Assembly (NCBI RefSeq): GCF_030052815.1
Contig: NC_079507.1
Location: 14,158,141 to 14,222,140 of the forward strand
Direction of reading: 5' to 3'
From: Hevea brasiliensis
Lineage: Eukaryota > Streptophyta > Magnoliopsida > Malpighiales > Euphorbiaceae
Length of the DNA: 64,000 nt
Below are positions 34,301-47,325 of the stretch, piece after piece; within the stretch, counting starts at the first letter, position 1, and each line of letters opens with the position of its first letter. The notes beneath the pieces were generated by a model that saw nothing but the letters and a program-made list of their open reading frames with translations, had not been told where the DNA came from and did no database searches. The position numbers and the translations under genes are program-made.

Positions 34301-35561
34301 GTATGATTATGCTCCTCCCTCTTTGACTTTCCAGTCTGAGGTGAGTGTGGATGAGTACTCATTATATAGCTAGCTTCCTCCCTCATTGATTTCGATTATT
34401 GGGGTGAGTATGTCTTGTCGTGGTGTACAACACGGCATATATGGAAAAATTGTGTCATGACTTAAATTGTGATATTGATTGGCAACACTGTATTCTCTAG
34501 TTATTTGATCGAATGGTGTTATTGATTTGCAAAACGATATTATTCAATTATTTGATCGAATTGTGTTATTGATTTGCAAAACGATATTATTCAGTTATTT
34601 GATCAAATTGTGTATGAATTGGCAATACGGTATTCTTAAGCTATTTGACTAAATTGTGTTATAGATTGGCAACACTGTATTCTTCAGTTATTTGATCGAA
34701 TTGTGTTATTATGTATTGTGAGATTGTGAAACGGATTTAAACTCTCATTGACATATATTGTCTTTTGAACTCAAACATGATCTGACTTATGGAAAATTAT
34801 TGTGATATTGACAAATGGAGTTTAAATTCTTGTTGACAATTACTGTCTTGAATTTAACTATGATTTTAAGTATCCACTAATGATATGATTTATGAATTGT
34901 GATTTAAAATTGTATTTGGTTAATGTTGTGCACCATCGAGACAATGTCTCAAATGATAGCTTTTATTCTTGTCGCAGTAGAGAGATAGACAGGCGTGAGA
35001 CTAGGCTGCTAGTACCGCCAGCGAGAGATTTTGGGTATAGTGAGTATACCATATGTGGCATTTTGTACTGTAATGTATATTCACTGTATGTATATTTTGT
35101 TCTTGGTTTTGAGCAATTGTAAATTTAAGTTGTACAATAAAGTTGTAAAATAATTATGAGTTATTTGGCTTGTAAAAATTGTGTTATATTTTTGTATCTT
35201 AGTCTTTGAAAATCACTGTGGATTTGACTTGAGAAATGTGTTGTGTTGATAAAAATGTTGGAGTTGAGATTTGAAAATATATTGAAGTGCTTTTACAGTT
35301 TTTCAAGAACTGTTTATCCAAAATACAAATGGCACTCTGCCAAAATTTTCTACGAAATTCCAAATAAATCAAATGAGTTAGTTGTTTCATTTCAATTCAC
35401 CAAAGTTTTTAACACTGTAAATAGTGCTCACCATGTAAAAGAAGTAAGAAAAGTTTTTAAAATCCCTTGTAGTGTATTTAATGGGTTATCGAGACGGAGT
35501 TGGTAATTCATTAGGTATACTACGGGAGCATGTTATGCCTTACAGAGGGTAGGGTGTGACA
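31369..35561 (+). mobile_element. C LTR 3
   Basis: 4193 bp. Its first 60 bp differ from LTRs 1, 2 and 4 around the CTG and CCGG sites. The rest is near identical in AT-rich parts. Confidence 0.92.
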
Positions 35562-36641
35562 TGTTTTAGTGGTATCGAGCAATGGTTTTAAAGTGAATTT
35601 GAATCGTGAATTTGAAATCTTTTGTCGGTAACTACAATCGCTCAAATGTTTGATACATACAGACATTACATTATAAATATGCACTAACGGGAGGAAATCT
35701 CCTTGTATTATTGTACAGAGGTCAGGAAATAAATTTTGATGCATTAGTGACTAGTCCTTTAGGATAAGGATTGTGATAACAAGTGAAATTAGTTTTGGAA
35801 GAGTTTATCGTGAAAAGTATTTGACACACCATAAAATTATAAGCTAATTGGCAAGCCTACTTAATGTAAGGCAAGAGGACGTAAATGTAAGATGCGAGAA
35901 TGGAATTGCTCTAGATGAGGGCAAGGAGGTTATCGTTAGAAATTGCTAATGGATATTGTAATCGTAATAAGATTCGAATATCGTTGAATTCAAAAGAATA
36001 AAAGATAACAAAGTTTGATCTATTGGGATGTATCGTAGTAACTATGCAATGTTCTTGATGTTTATCTTGTAGTGCAGATTACTGATCGACTTGAGATTAT
36101 TGTGTAGAGCTACGTACTACCGATAGTACACCTAGATAAGAATAGTTGCCAACGCATCTGCTTTGGTATAGTTATGCCATGACAGAATTTAATTGTTAGA
36201 AATAAGTTTGAAAATCCTACTTAGGGATCTAAAACTCAAAAGTTAAAATATCGAAGGTTATAGTTCAAGATAAAAGGAAGTAAGTTATAGAATATTGTGA
36301 GATAAAAAGAGTTATGAAAGTAGAGAATTGAACAGTTGATTCATGTGTAACAAAGAAATATTACAAATGTGAGGAAGACTATGGACTAGAATGGTCAGAG
36401 GACCAATGACTGATGAATGATTCTAACATGACCTCAAGGGTCATTCAAGGAGCAACGTGAACCAAAATATTAGACAGCATAATAGTAAGAGGAGATTGGT
36501 GTTATCCAAACAATTTAAACATTGTATTAGATTGTTAAAAGTCTTACGATCATATAGAAAGGAGAAATAAACGTATGACTATTGTAAGATGGCTACTGGG
36601 TAAAAATTTCGTGGACGAAATTTATTTAAGGGGGGGAGAAT
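35562..36641 (+). mobile_element. C interior 3 (non-coding)
   Basis: 1080 bp. The primer site reads TGGTATCGAGC (35570-35580), lacking one A within CAG. Several other single-base losses at CAG or CTG lie downstream. Otherwise as interior 1. Confidence 0.85.
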
Positions 36642-39600
36642 TGTAACACCCCTAAGTTCGGTAGTGCGTTCTACTGTTCCGGTGACCAGTGTTGTCCGGA
36701 CAGCTAGGATGCCTAGAACCGTACTTCAAAATGAGTAAGGAGACATAAAATAATGAAATACAAGAAAAGAAAAACAAAGGAAAAATCATAGTAAAGAAAT
36801 GTAACCGAGTAAGTGAACCGGGAAACCTAGCGATAGGTGATCAGGACTGAAGTCACTGGCGTGGACCGTTGACTAATACTGGATCATGGGAACCCTGGGA
36901 AACATTTTTAGGACATAAATAGAACCTTATTGAAGGATAGATATCATTAGAAAGATCAAAGAAAAATTAAATAATTAGTACAAAGAAAAGTGAGAAATCG
37001 AAAAACAGACAAAATACGGTGTTACCGAAAAATCGGGAAAGCCACCCGAACAGGGGCATTATGGTCATTTGACATCCCGAAGTGTCTTTTGACCTAAATG
37101 TCCATTAAAAATAAATAGTATTACACTTAGAAAATAAAATGAAAAATTAATTTGGTGGTACCTAAATAAAATAGCTAAAATCATGGGTTAATTGTGGAAT
37201 AAGTGAAAGTTTAACTTATAAAATGATTTAATTTTAAGTGGACCACTAAGGGGATTAATTAAATACTTAGTGGGACAAGTGTACACTTAAAATGCAGCTG
37301 AACTTCATCTTCCTCATTTTAGATTTCAACATTGCCGTGAGTGAAGGGAGAGGAAACTCCATGGACGTTTTGCATGAGCTCACTTAACCTCCCCATTTTC
37401 AACTCCAATCTCTTAGGTTCCTTCATGAAAATTGGTCTACACACCACAAGGAAGATATTGATACCAATTTTGGGAAGTTTAAGCAAGGTTTAACAAGCTC
37501 CAAGCATAAGGTAAGTTCATAATTTTGAGAATTACTTTGTTAAAGTTTATGTGCATGTTATGGGTATTGGTTTGGTGAAGGAAAATTTTGAGTTTGAAGG
37601 GTTATTGTTGTTGTCATTTTGGACAGCCATGGTCACGTTTTTGATGAGGAAATTGTGCATATAATTGTTGAGAAATAATGTTGTTCATGGTGATTTAGTA
37701 ACCTAGTGATTTAATGCATGTATATATGGTGAATTATGCACTTTGATGGGAATTAGCATATGGTACGGCAATGTGATGTTGATGAGTGATTTGTGGCAGC
37801 TTGTGGACACTTGAGAAATGGTGTATATTGAAGGAAGTGTGGGCAGCATATTGACCTAGAAGGATGGATGTTATGTATGTAAATTAATGTTGTAAAGTGT
37901 ATGTAAAGTTTGTAATGTTTAGGTGTGTTTGTAATGGTACTTAGGAATTGTGATTGTGAATGATAATTGGTGTGTTGATGGTGATTGGAATCTGCCCAAA
38001 ATAATGCTAATGTAATGTAGAAAGTGTGTTGGTAATGTGCCAAAACAGTTTGGTAGGGTATGGAAGTGAACCTTGCAAAGGTAAGTGTGTGTTTGAAGTT
38101 GGGGTGTGAAATGCATATTGAGGGCAGTGTATATTTTGGTCTATAACCTTGAATGTGTAACCTCAATTGGTATGAGACCAATTTGGGGTGAAACTAGGCA
38201 CAAAATGTGCCAACTTTCATTGAGAAACCATGCCAAAATTCTGCTTGCAAGGTGACCTAAAAATTTGACCAATTCGGAGTAGGTGCAATTAGGACCTGAA
38301 AAATGACCAATTGGGCAGCAGTGAATGTTTAGGCCATAACTCACTCAAACCAGGTCCAATTGACCTGAAATTTTGACCAAGAATAGTTAAGACCCATACC
38401 TACAAGTCTTATGAAGACACCAAAACCCAGAAATGACCATAAGCAAGTCAAACAGCTTGCACAAGTTCGGGTCCAAAAACTGGCCGAACCAGAGTTGACC
38501 AAATTGACCTAAAATTGACCTAAAATGGTACCATTTGACCAGCAATAGTATAATGACCATAACTTGGTCTACTTAACTCGGATTGACCTGAAATTTTGCA
38601 CGCGGTCCATAAGACCTAGATCTACAAGTTTGTAGTTTCGACCGAGACTCGAAAACCGAGGAACTAGGCCGTCGGCTAGGTCAAACCAGTGTCTCTGAAT
38701 CGAGAATTTGCATTAAAATGCACTAAACAAGGAAATAACTTTGGTAAAACGTACCAAACCTAAAACCCTATCGAATGTGACATATTAACGACACTAAAAC
38801 CTAATTTACCTAAAAGCAAGCGAGGGTCGGTATATTAGGTGATTAAGTGAATAATTGAGTTCGATGTATTATTTACCAAACACCATCGATAGAGACAATT
38901 TAATTTAGTCTTCAAACACTTGAATTGTGTTTCTCGGTTAACAAGGACTCAAAGAAAGGGAAAGAAATCCGAGTCAGGACCAGGAGACAAATATCAGAGG
39001 TTTGTGCACAACGGCTATTTCTTTTGAATTTTTCAATTGAAATGAATTATGACCATTGTACATTATTGTTTTAAATTGTGTCTGTGCACAACTAGTTTTC
39101 AACTGATTTTGTTCTGACTAATATTTCATATGATTAATTATATGTTATTGTTTTAAATTGTGTTTGTGCACAACAACTGTTTCTTTTGAATTATTTTCAA
39201 TGGAAATAAATATTGACTATTTGCATATCATTGTTTTAAATTGTGGAAATGTGTTTGGTGGACACTTATTGATTGAAAAACATTGTGAATGGTTTGAAAC
39301 TGTGAAAAATTGTTTGAATGGTATTTGATGGATACTTATTGATTGAAAAGCACTGTAAATGGTTTTTGTGGAAATTGAAGTGAATTACGAATTGTGTTGC
39401 CATTTTGTGAATGAAATTATAATTTTGGAAATTTATTGGATTCTTACGGATCATTTGAATAAAATGTTTGGAATTGTTTTGACTCACAATTGGCATGACA
39501 CTGATACTATGTTCCTCCTCCATTAATGGGGTGAGTGTGATTATTCCTCCCTCTTTGACTTATCAGTCTGGGGTGAGTATGATTATGCTCCTCCCTCTTT

Positions 39601-40839
39601 GACTTTCCAGTCTGAGGTGAGTGTGGATGAGTACTCATTATATAGCTAGCTTCCTCCCTCATTGATTTCGATTATTGGGGTGAGTATGTCTTGTCGTGGT
39701 GTACAACACGGCATATATGGAAAAATTGTGTCATGACTTAAATTGTGATATTGATTGGCAACACTGTATTCTCTAGTTATTTGATCGAATGGTGTTATTG
39801 ATTTGCAAAACGATATTATTCAATTATTTGATCGAATTGTGTTATTGATTTGCAAAACGATATTATTCAGTTATTTGATCAAATTGTGTATGAATTGGCA
39901 ATACGGTATTCTTAAGCTATTTGACTAAATTGTGTTATAGATTGGCAACACTGTATTCTTCAGTTATTTGATCGAATTGTGTTATTATGTATTGTGAGAT
40001 TGTGAAACGGATTTAAACTCTCATTGACATATATTGTCTTTTGAACTCAAACATGATCTGACTTATGGAAAATTATTGTGATATTGACAAATGGAGTTTA
40101 AATTCTTGTTGACAATTACTGTCTTGAATTTAACTATGATTTTAAGTATCCACTAATGATATGATTTATGAATTGTGATTTAAAATTGTATTTGGTTAAT
40201 GTTGTGCACCACTGAGACAATGTCTCAGCGATAGCTTTTTATTGCTGTCGCAGGTAGAGAGATAGACAGGCGTGAGACTAGGTCGCTAGTACAATGAGAG
40301 ATTTTGGGTATAGTGAGTATACCATATGTGGCATTTGTAATCAGAATGTATATTCACTGTATGTATATTTTGTTCTTGGTTTTGAGCAATTGTAAATTTA
40401 AGTTGTACAATAAAGTTGTAAAATAATTATGAGTTATTTGGCTTGTAAAAATTGTGTTATATTTTTGTATCTTAGTCTTTGAAAATCACTGTGGATTTGA
40501 CTTGAGAAATGTGTTGTGTTGATAAAAATGTTGGAGTTGAGATTTGAAAATATATTGAAGTGCTTTTTACAGGTTTTCTGAAGAACTGTTTATCCAAAAT
40601 ACAAATGGCACTCTGCCAAAATTTTTACAGAAATTCCAAATAAATCAAATGAGTTAGTTGTTTCATTTCAATTCACCAAAGTTTTTAACACTGTAAATAG
40701 TGCTCACCACGTAAAAGAAGTAAGAAAAGTTTTAAAATCCCTTGTAGTGTATTTAATGGGTTATCGATGAACGGAGTTGGTAATTCATTAGGTATACTAC
40801 GGAGCATGTTATGCCTTCTGAGAGGGGTAGGGTGTGACA
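36642..40839 (+). mobile_element. C LTR 4
   Basis: 4198 bp, with the best-paired double hairpin of the array (40212-40251). A patch at 36838-36892 differs from the other LTRs in sequence that is rich in CCGG, CTGG and CGG elsewhere. Confidence 0.92.
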
Positions 40840-41925
40840 TGTTTTAGTGGTATCGAGCAATGGTTTTAAAGTGAATTTGATCGTGAATTTGAAATCTTTT
40901 TGTCGGTAACTACAACTGCTCAAATGTTTGATACATACAGTACATTACATTATAAATATGCACTAACGGGAGGAAATCTCCTTGTATTATTGTACAGGAG
41001 GTCAGGGAAATAAATTTTGATGCATTAGTGACTAGTCCTTTAGGATAAGGATTGTGATAACAAGTGAAATTAGTTTTGGAAGAGTTTATCGTGAAAAGTA
41101 TTTGCGACACACCATAAAATTATAAGCTAATTGGCAAGCCTACTTAATGTAAGGCAAGAGGACGTAAATGTAAGATGCAAGAATGGAATTGCTCTAGATG
41201 AGGGCAAGGAGGTTCTTGTTAGAAATTGCTAATGGATATTGTAATCGAATAAGATTCGAATATCGTTGAATTCAAAAAGAATAAAAGATAACAAAGTTTG
41301 ATCTATTGGGATGTATCGTAGTAACTATGCAATGTTCTTGATGTTTATCTTGTAAGTCGCAGATTCAAGATCGACTTGAGATTATTGTGTAGAGCTACGT
41401 ACTACCCGATAGTACACCTAGATAAGAATAGTTGCCAACGGCATCCATTTTGGTATAGTTATGCCATGACAGAATTTAATTGTTAGAAATAAGTTTGAAA
41501 ATCCTACTTAGGATCTAAAACTCAAAAGTTAAAATATCGAAGGTTATAGTTCAGATAAAAGGAAGTAAGTTATAGAATATTGACAGATAAAAAGAGTTAT
41601 GAAAGTAGAGAATTGAACAGTTGATTCATGTGTAACAGAGAAATATTACAAATGTGAGGAAGACTATGGACTAGAATGGTCAGAGGACCAATGACTGATG
41701 AATGATTCTAACATGACCTCAAGGGTCATTCAAGGAGCAAAGTGAACCAAAATATTAAAGACATAATAGTAAGAGGAGATTGGTGTTATCCAAACAATTT
41801 AAACATTGTATTAGATTGTTAAAAGTCTTACGATCATATAGAAAGGAGAAATAAACGTATGACTATTGTAAGATGGCTACTGGGTAAAAATTTCGTGGAC
41901 GAAATTTATTTAAGGGGGGGAGAAT
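40840..41925 (+). mobile_element. C interior 4 (non-coding)
   Basis: 1086 bp. The primer site again reads TGGTATCGAGC (40848-40858), as in interior 3. Same layout otherwise. Confidence 0.85.
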
Positions 41926-44900
41926 TGTAACACCCCTAAGTTCGGTAGTGCGTTCTCATCGTTAGGTGACCAGTGTTGTCCGGACAGCTAGGATGCCTAG
42001 AACCGTACTTCAAAATGAGTAAGGAGACATAAAATAATGAAATACAAGAAAAGAAAAACAAAGGAAAAATCATAGTAAAGAAATGTAACCGAGTAAGTGA
42101 ACCGGGAAACCTAGCGATAGGTGACCGCACCGGGAAGTCACGGCGTGGACCGTTGACTAGCTGACTAATCATGGGAACCACGGGAAACATTTTTAGGACA
42201 TAAATAGAACCTTATTGAAGGATAGATATCATTAGAAAGATCAAAGAAAAATTAAATAATTAGTACAAAGAAAAGTGAGAAATCGAAAAACAGACAAAAT
42301 ACGATTATTCTGAAAAATCGGAAAGCCACCCGAACAGGGGCATTATGGTCATTTGACATCCCGAAGTGTCTTTTGACCTAAATGTCCATTAAAAATAAAT
42401 AGTATTACACTTAGAAAATAAAATGAAAAATTAATTTGGTGGTACCTAAATAAAATAGCTAAAATCATGGGTTAATTGTGGAATAAGTGAAAGTTTAACT
42501 TATAAAATGATTTAATTTTAAGTGGACCACTAAGTGGATTAATTAAATACTTAGTGGGACAAGTGTACACTTAAAATGCAGCTGAACTTCATCTTCCTCA
42601 TTTTAGATTTCAACATTGCCGTGAGTGAAGGGAGAGGAAACTCCATGGACGTTTTGCATGAGCTCACTTAACCTCCCCATTTTCAACTCCAATCTCTTAG
42701 GTTCCTTCATGAAAAATGGTCTACACACCACAAGGAAGATATTGATACCAATTTTGGGAAGTTTAAGCAAGGTTTAACAAGCTCCAAGCATAAGGTAAGT
42801 TCATAATTTTGAGAATTACTTTGTTAAAGTTTATGTGCATGTTATGGGTATTGGTTTGGTGAAGGAAAATTTTGAGTTTGAAGGGTTATTGTTGTTGTCA
42901 TTTTGGACAGCCATGGTCACGTTTTTGATGAGGAAATTGTGCATATAATTGTTGAGAAATAATGTTGTTCATGGTGATTTAGTAACCTAGTGATTTAATG
43001 CATGTATATATGGTGAATTATGCACTTTGATGGGAATTAGCATATGGTACGGCAATGTGATGTTGATGAGTGATTTGTGGCAGCTTGTGGACACTTGAGA
43101 AATGGTGTATATTGAAGGAAGTGTGGGCAGCATATTGACCTAGAAGGATGGATGTTATGTATGTAAATTAATGTTGTAAAGTGTATGTAAAGTTTGTAAT
43201 GTTTAGGTGTGTTTGTAATGGTACTTAGGAATTGTGATTGTGAATGATAATTGGTGTGTTGATGGTGATTGGAATCTGCCCAAAATAATGCTAATGTAAT
43301 GTAGAAAGTGTGTTGGTAATGTGCCAAAACAGTTTGGTAGGGTATGGAAGTGAACCTTGCAAAGGTAAGTGTGTGTTTGAAGTTGGGGTGTGAAATGCAT
43401 ATTGAGGGCAGTGTATATTTTGGTCTATAACCTTGAATGTGTAACCTCAATTGGTATGAGACCAATTTGGGGTGAAACTAGGCACAAAATGTGCCAACTT
43501 TCATTGAGAAACCATGCCAAAATTCTGCTTGCAAGGTGACCTAAAAATTTGACCAATTCGGAGTAGGTGCAATTAGGACCTGAAAAATGACCAATTGGGC
43601 AGCAGTGAATGTTTAGGCCATAACTCACTCAAACCAGGTCCAATTGACCTGAAATTTTGACCAAGAATAGTTAAGACCCATACCTACAAGTCTTATGAAG
43701 ACACCAAAACCCAGAAATGACCATAAGCAAGTCAAACAGCTTGCACAAGTTCGGGTCCAAAAACTGGCCGAACCAGAGTTGACCAAATTGACCTAAAATT
43801 GACCTAAAATGGTACCATTTGACCAGCAATAGTATAATGACCATAACTTGGTCTACTTAACTCGGATTGACCTGAAATTTTGCACCGCGGTCCATAAGAC
43901 CTAGATCTACAAGTTTGTAGTTTCGACCGAGACTCGAAAACCGAGGGAACTAGGCCGTCCGGCTAGGTCAAACCAGTGTCTCGGAATCCAGCAATTTGCA
44001 TTAAAATGCACTAAACAAGGAAATAACTTTGGTAAAACGTACCAAACCTAAAACCCTATCGAATGTGACATATTAACGACACTAAAACCTAATTTACCTA
44101 AAACGCAACGAGGGTCGGTATATTAGGTGATTAAGTGAATAATTGAGTTCAGTGTATTATTTACCAAACACCATCGATAGAGACAATTTAATTTGGTATC
44201 AAACACTTCAATTGTGTTTCTCGGTTAACAAGGACTCGGAAAAGGGAAAGAAATCTTGAGTCGGGACCAGAGACAAATATCGAGGTTTGTGCACAACGGC
44301 TATTTCTTTTGAATTTTTCAATTGAAATGAATTATGACCATTGTACATTATTGTTTTAAATTGTGTCATGCACAACTAGTTTTCAACGATTTTGTTCGAC
44401 TAATATTTCATATGATTAACTGTATGTTATTTTTTTAAGTTGTGTTTGTGCATAACATATTTTTCTTTTGAATTATTTTCAATGTAAATAATTTTTTACT
44501 ATTTGCATATCATTGTTTTAAATTGTGTAAATGTGTTTGGTTGACACTTATTGATTGAAAAACATTGTGAATGGTTTGAAATCGTGAAAAATTGTTTGAA
44601 TGGTATTTGATGGATACTTATTGATTGAAAAGCAACGTAAATGGTTTTGTGGAAATTGAAGTGAATTACAATTGTGTTGCCATTTTGTGAATGAAATTAT
44701 AATTTTGGAAATTTATTGGATTCTTACGGATCATTTGAATAAATTGTTTGGAATTGTTTTGACTCACAATTGGCATGACACTGATACTATGTTCCTCCTC
44801 CATTAATGGGGTGAGTGTGATTATTCCTCCCTCTTTGACTTATCGATGCAGGGTGAGTATGATTATGCTCCTCCTCTTTGACTTTCCATCGAGGTGAGTG

Positions 44901-46117
44901 TGGATGAGTACTCATTATATAGCTAGCTTCCTCCCTCATGATTTCGATTATTGGGGTGAGTATGTCTTGTCGTGGTGTACAACACGGCATATATGGAAAA
45001 ATTGTGTCATGACTTAAATTGTGATATTGATTGGCAACACTGTATTCTCTAGTTATTTGATCGAATGGTGTTATTGATTTGCAAAACGATATTATTCAAT
45101 TATTTGATCGAATTGTGTTATTGATTTGCAAAACGATATTATTCAGTTATTTGATCAAATTGTGTATGAATTGGCAATACGGTATTCTTAAGCTATTTGA
45201 CTAAATTGTGTTATAGATTGGCAACACTGTATTCTTCAGTTATTTGATCGAATTGTGTTATTATGTATTGTGAGATTGTGAAAGCATTTAAACTCTAATT
45301 GACATATATTGTCTTTTGAACTCAAACATGATCTGACTTATGGAAAATTATTGTGATATTGACAAATGGAGTTTAAATTCTTGTTGACAATTACTGTCTT
45401 GAATTTAACTATGATTTTAAGTATCCACTAATGATATGATTTATGAATTGTGATTTAAAATTGTATTTGGTTAATGTTGTGCACCACTGAGACAATGTCT
45501 CAAATGATAGCTTTTATTCTTTATCGCAGTAGAGAGATAGACAGGCGTGAGACTAAATTTGTACCGCCAATGAGAGATTTTGGGTATAGTGAGTATACCA
45601 TATGTGGCATTTTGTCAGTAATGTATATTCACTGTATGTATATTTTGTTCTTGGTTTTGAGCAATTGTAAATTTAAGTTGTACAATAAAGTTGTAAAATA
45701 ATTATGAGTTATTTGGCTTGTAAAAATTGTGTTATATTTTTGTATCTTAGTCTTTGAAAATCACTGTGGATTTGACTTGAGAAATGTGTTGTGTTGATAA
45801 AAATGTTGGAGTTGAGATTTGAAAATATATTGAAGTGCTTTTTACAGGTTTTCTGAAGAACTGTTTATCCAAAATACAAATGGCACTCTGCCAAAATTTT
45901 TACAGAAATTCCAAATAAATCAAATGAGTTAGTTGTTTCATTTCAATTCACCAAAGTTTTTAACACCTGTAAATAGTGCTCACCACTGTAAAAGAAGTAA
46001 GAAAAGTTTTTAAAATCCCTTGTAGTGTATTTAATGGGTTATCAGTAGACGGAGTTGGTAATTCATTAGGTATACTACGGGAGCATGTTATGCCTTACAG
46101 AGGGGTAGGGTGTGACA
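41926..46117 (+). mobile_element. C LTR 5 (3' outermost)
   Basis: 4192 bp, ending GGTGTGACA next to the ACTCT duplication. It has a private cluster of ordinary substitutions at about 44405-44545, unlike the CAG/CTG patches of the other copies. Confidence 0.92.
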
Positions 46118-46122
46118 ACTCT
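46118..46122. repeat. Target-site duplication of array C, right copy (ACTCT)
   Basis: Matches 20801-20805. Confidence 0.92.
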
Positions 46123-46796
46123 TATACTTTTAGCTGATAATAACCTGATCTCAGGTCAATTTTGGAGAACACCGCTGCACCCCTCAACTGATCAAACAAG
46201 TCATCAATGCGGGGCAATGGATATCTATTCTTTATTGTTACCTTATTCAACTGTCGATAGTCAATGCATAAGCGGAGAGTGCCATCCTTCTTCTTAACAA
46301 ACAACACTGGCACTCCCCAAGGTGACAAACTGGGGCAGATAAAGCCCTTGTCAAGTAGTTCTTGCAACTGCACTTTCAACTCTTTCAATTCTGCAGGTGC
46401 CATTCTATATGGTGTTATGGAGATTAGGTCCACACTAGGCATAACATCAATCTCAAACTGCACCTCTCTTTCTGGAAGTAATCCTGGCAATTCATCAGGA
46501 AACACATTCGAAAAGTCACATACTGTAGGGATGTCCCTCAGTGTTGGGCTCCCCACTTGGGTGTCTATCACATGTGCCAGGTATGCTTCACACCCCTTTC
46601 TGATCATCCTTTTGGCTAGTGCAGCTGAAATGATGTTTAATGGCATTAAATGCCTCTCCCCATGTATTACCACATCACTGTACAAAGGGAGACCAAAAGT
46701 GACTGTCTTCAGTCTACAGTCAATCATGGCGTGATACCTGGCTAACCAATCCATGCCCAAGATAATATCAGAATCTCTGAAGGGCATTTCAATCAA
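46123..46796 (-). pseudogene. Element B protease end, linker and RT N-terminus
   Basis: A 224-codon open piece. It starts at the protease C-terminus ([17 protein letters not shown]) and passes the linker ([32 protein letters not shown]). It then enters the RT fingers and palm ([51 protein letters not shown]). The first palm Asp, in KIDLRSG, is intact. It ends where array C was inserted; the RT continues at 20804 on the far side. The plus-strand ORF 46264-46734 is a shadow. Confidence 0.9.
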
Positions 46797-46990
46797 ATCT
46801 GATAGAAAACATGTCCTTGGATCACCAAAGGACAGTCTCTATAGATTCTGTTGACCCGGACCTCTTGTCCTAACGGACTAGTTACTAGCACTTCAAAACC
46901 CATTTGGACACATGGAACAGCAAGTGAACTGACTATGCTAGCACTAACATATAAACGGGTTGAACCCGGATCAAACAACACAAATACCTC
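46793..46990 (-). pseudogene. Element B aspartic protease
   Basis: A 62-codon piece with LFDPGSTRLYVSA, the active-site motif in its DPGS form with the Asp kept, then FEVLVTSPLGQEVRV and [10 protein letters not shown]. It overlaps the next pol piece by four bases in another frame, so a small frameshift near 46795 breaks the domain before the GMDW end. The protease would cut Gag-Pol in particles. The C interiors retain a scrap of this same stretch. Confidence 0.82.
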
Positions 46991-47325
46991 TTGATCAGAG
47001 ATAGAGAATGTACCACATCGAAAGTCTCAGCCTCTTCTCGCTGTCTCATCGTGTAGACTCTGGCTGAAGCACTTCCTTGTACTGACTGACCAACAGTGCC
47101 CTGACTGCCAGAAGTAGTGCCTCTACCTCTGCCAACTGATTGTGAACCTTTGGGAGTAGGACTTTGAATAGATACTTCTGCAGTCCTAGGAGCTGGACCA
47201 TATTTAGGAGCACTAGTGCAGTCTTTAGCTAAATGGCCCTTGCCTCCATAGTTAAAGCAGGCTCCCTTAGCCCAATAGCATTCTCCCCCATGAATTTTTC
47301 CACAAGTCTCACAGGGGAGGGCAGG
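46991..47325 (-). pseudogene. Element B gag C-terminus with altered zinc knuckle
   Basis: Readable by translation though not one open frame. CETCGKIHGGECYWAKGA lies at about 47248-47305, then a knuckle reading CFNYGGKGHLAKDC (about 47220-47262). The second Cys is Tyr. After this come a Ser/Gly/Gln-rich spacer and ARVYTMRQREEAE leading to the protease. The knuckle would bind element RNA; with a ligand missing it should not fold normally. Confidence 0.72.

Larger units (their letters stand above)
20806..46117 (+). mobile_element. Array C: tandem non-autonomous Gypsy element (5 LTRs, 4 interiors)
   Basis: Five LTRs of 4190-4198 bp alternate with four interiors of 1080-1096 bp, giving a repeat period of about 5.28 kb. 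LTRs start TGTAACACC and end GGTGTGACA. Each interior begins with a primer site and ends with a polypurine tract. One ACTCT duplication flanks the whole array. No interior codes for protein, so this is a long-LTR, non-coding (LARD-like) element depending on a partner such as B. Long AT-rich stretches are identical between copies. Differences sit in small patches around CAG, CTG and CCGG. Either the array expanded very recently by LTR recombination, or copy number or sequence is affected by assembly. Confidence 0.92.

Noticed and set aside
44787..44990. 67-codon antisense frame in C LTR 5
   Set aside because: It arises from the CTCC/GTGAG small repeats and is not open in most other C LTRs.
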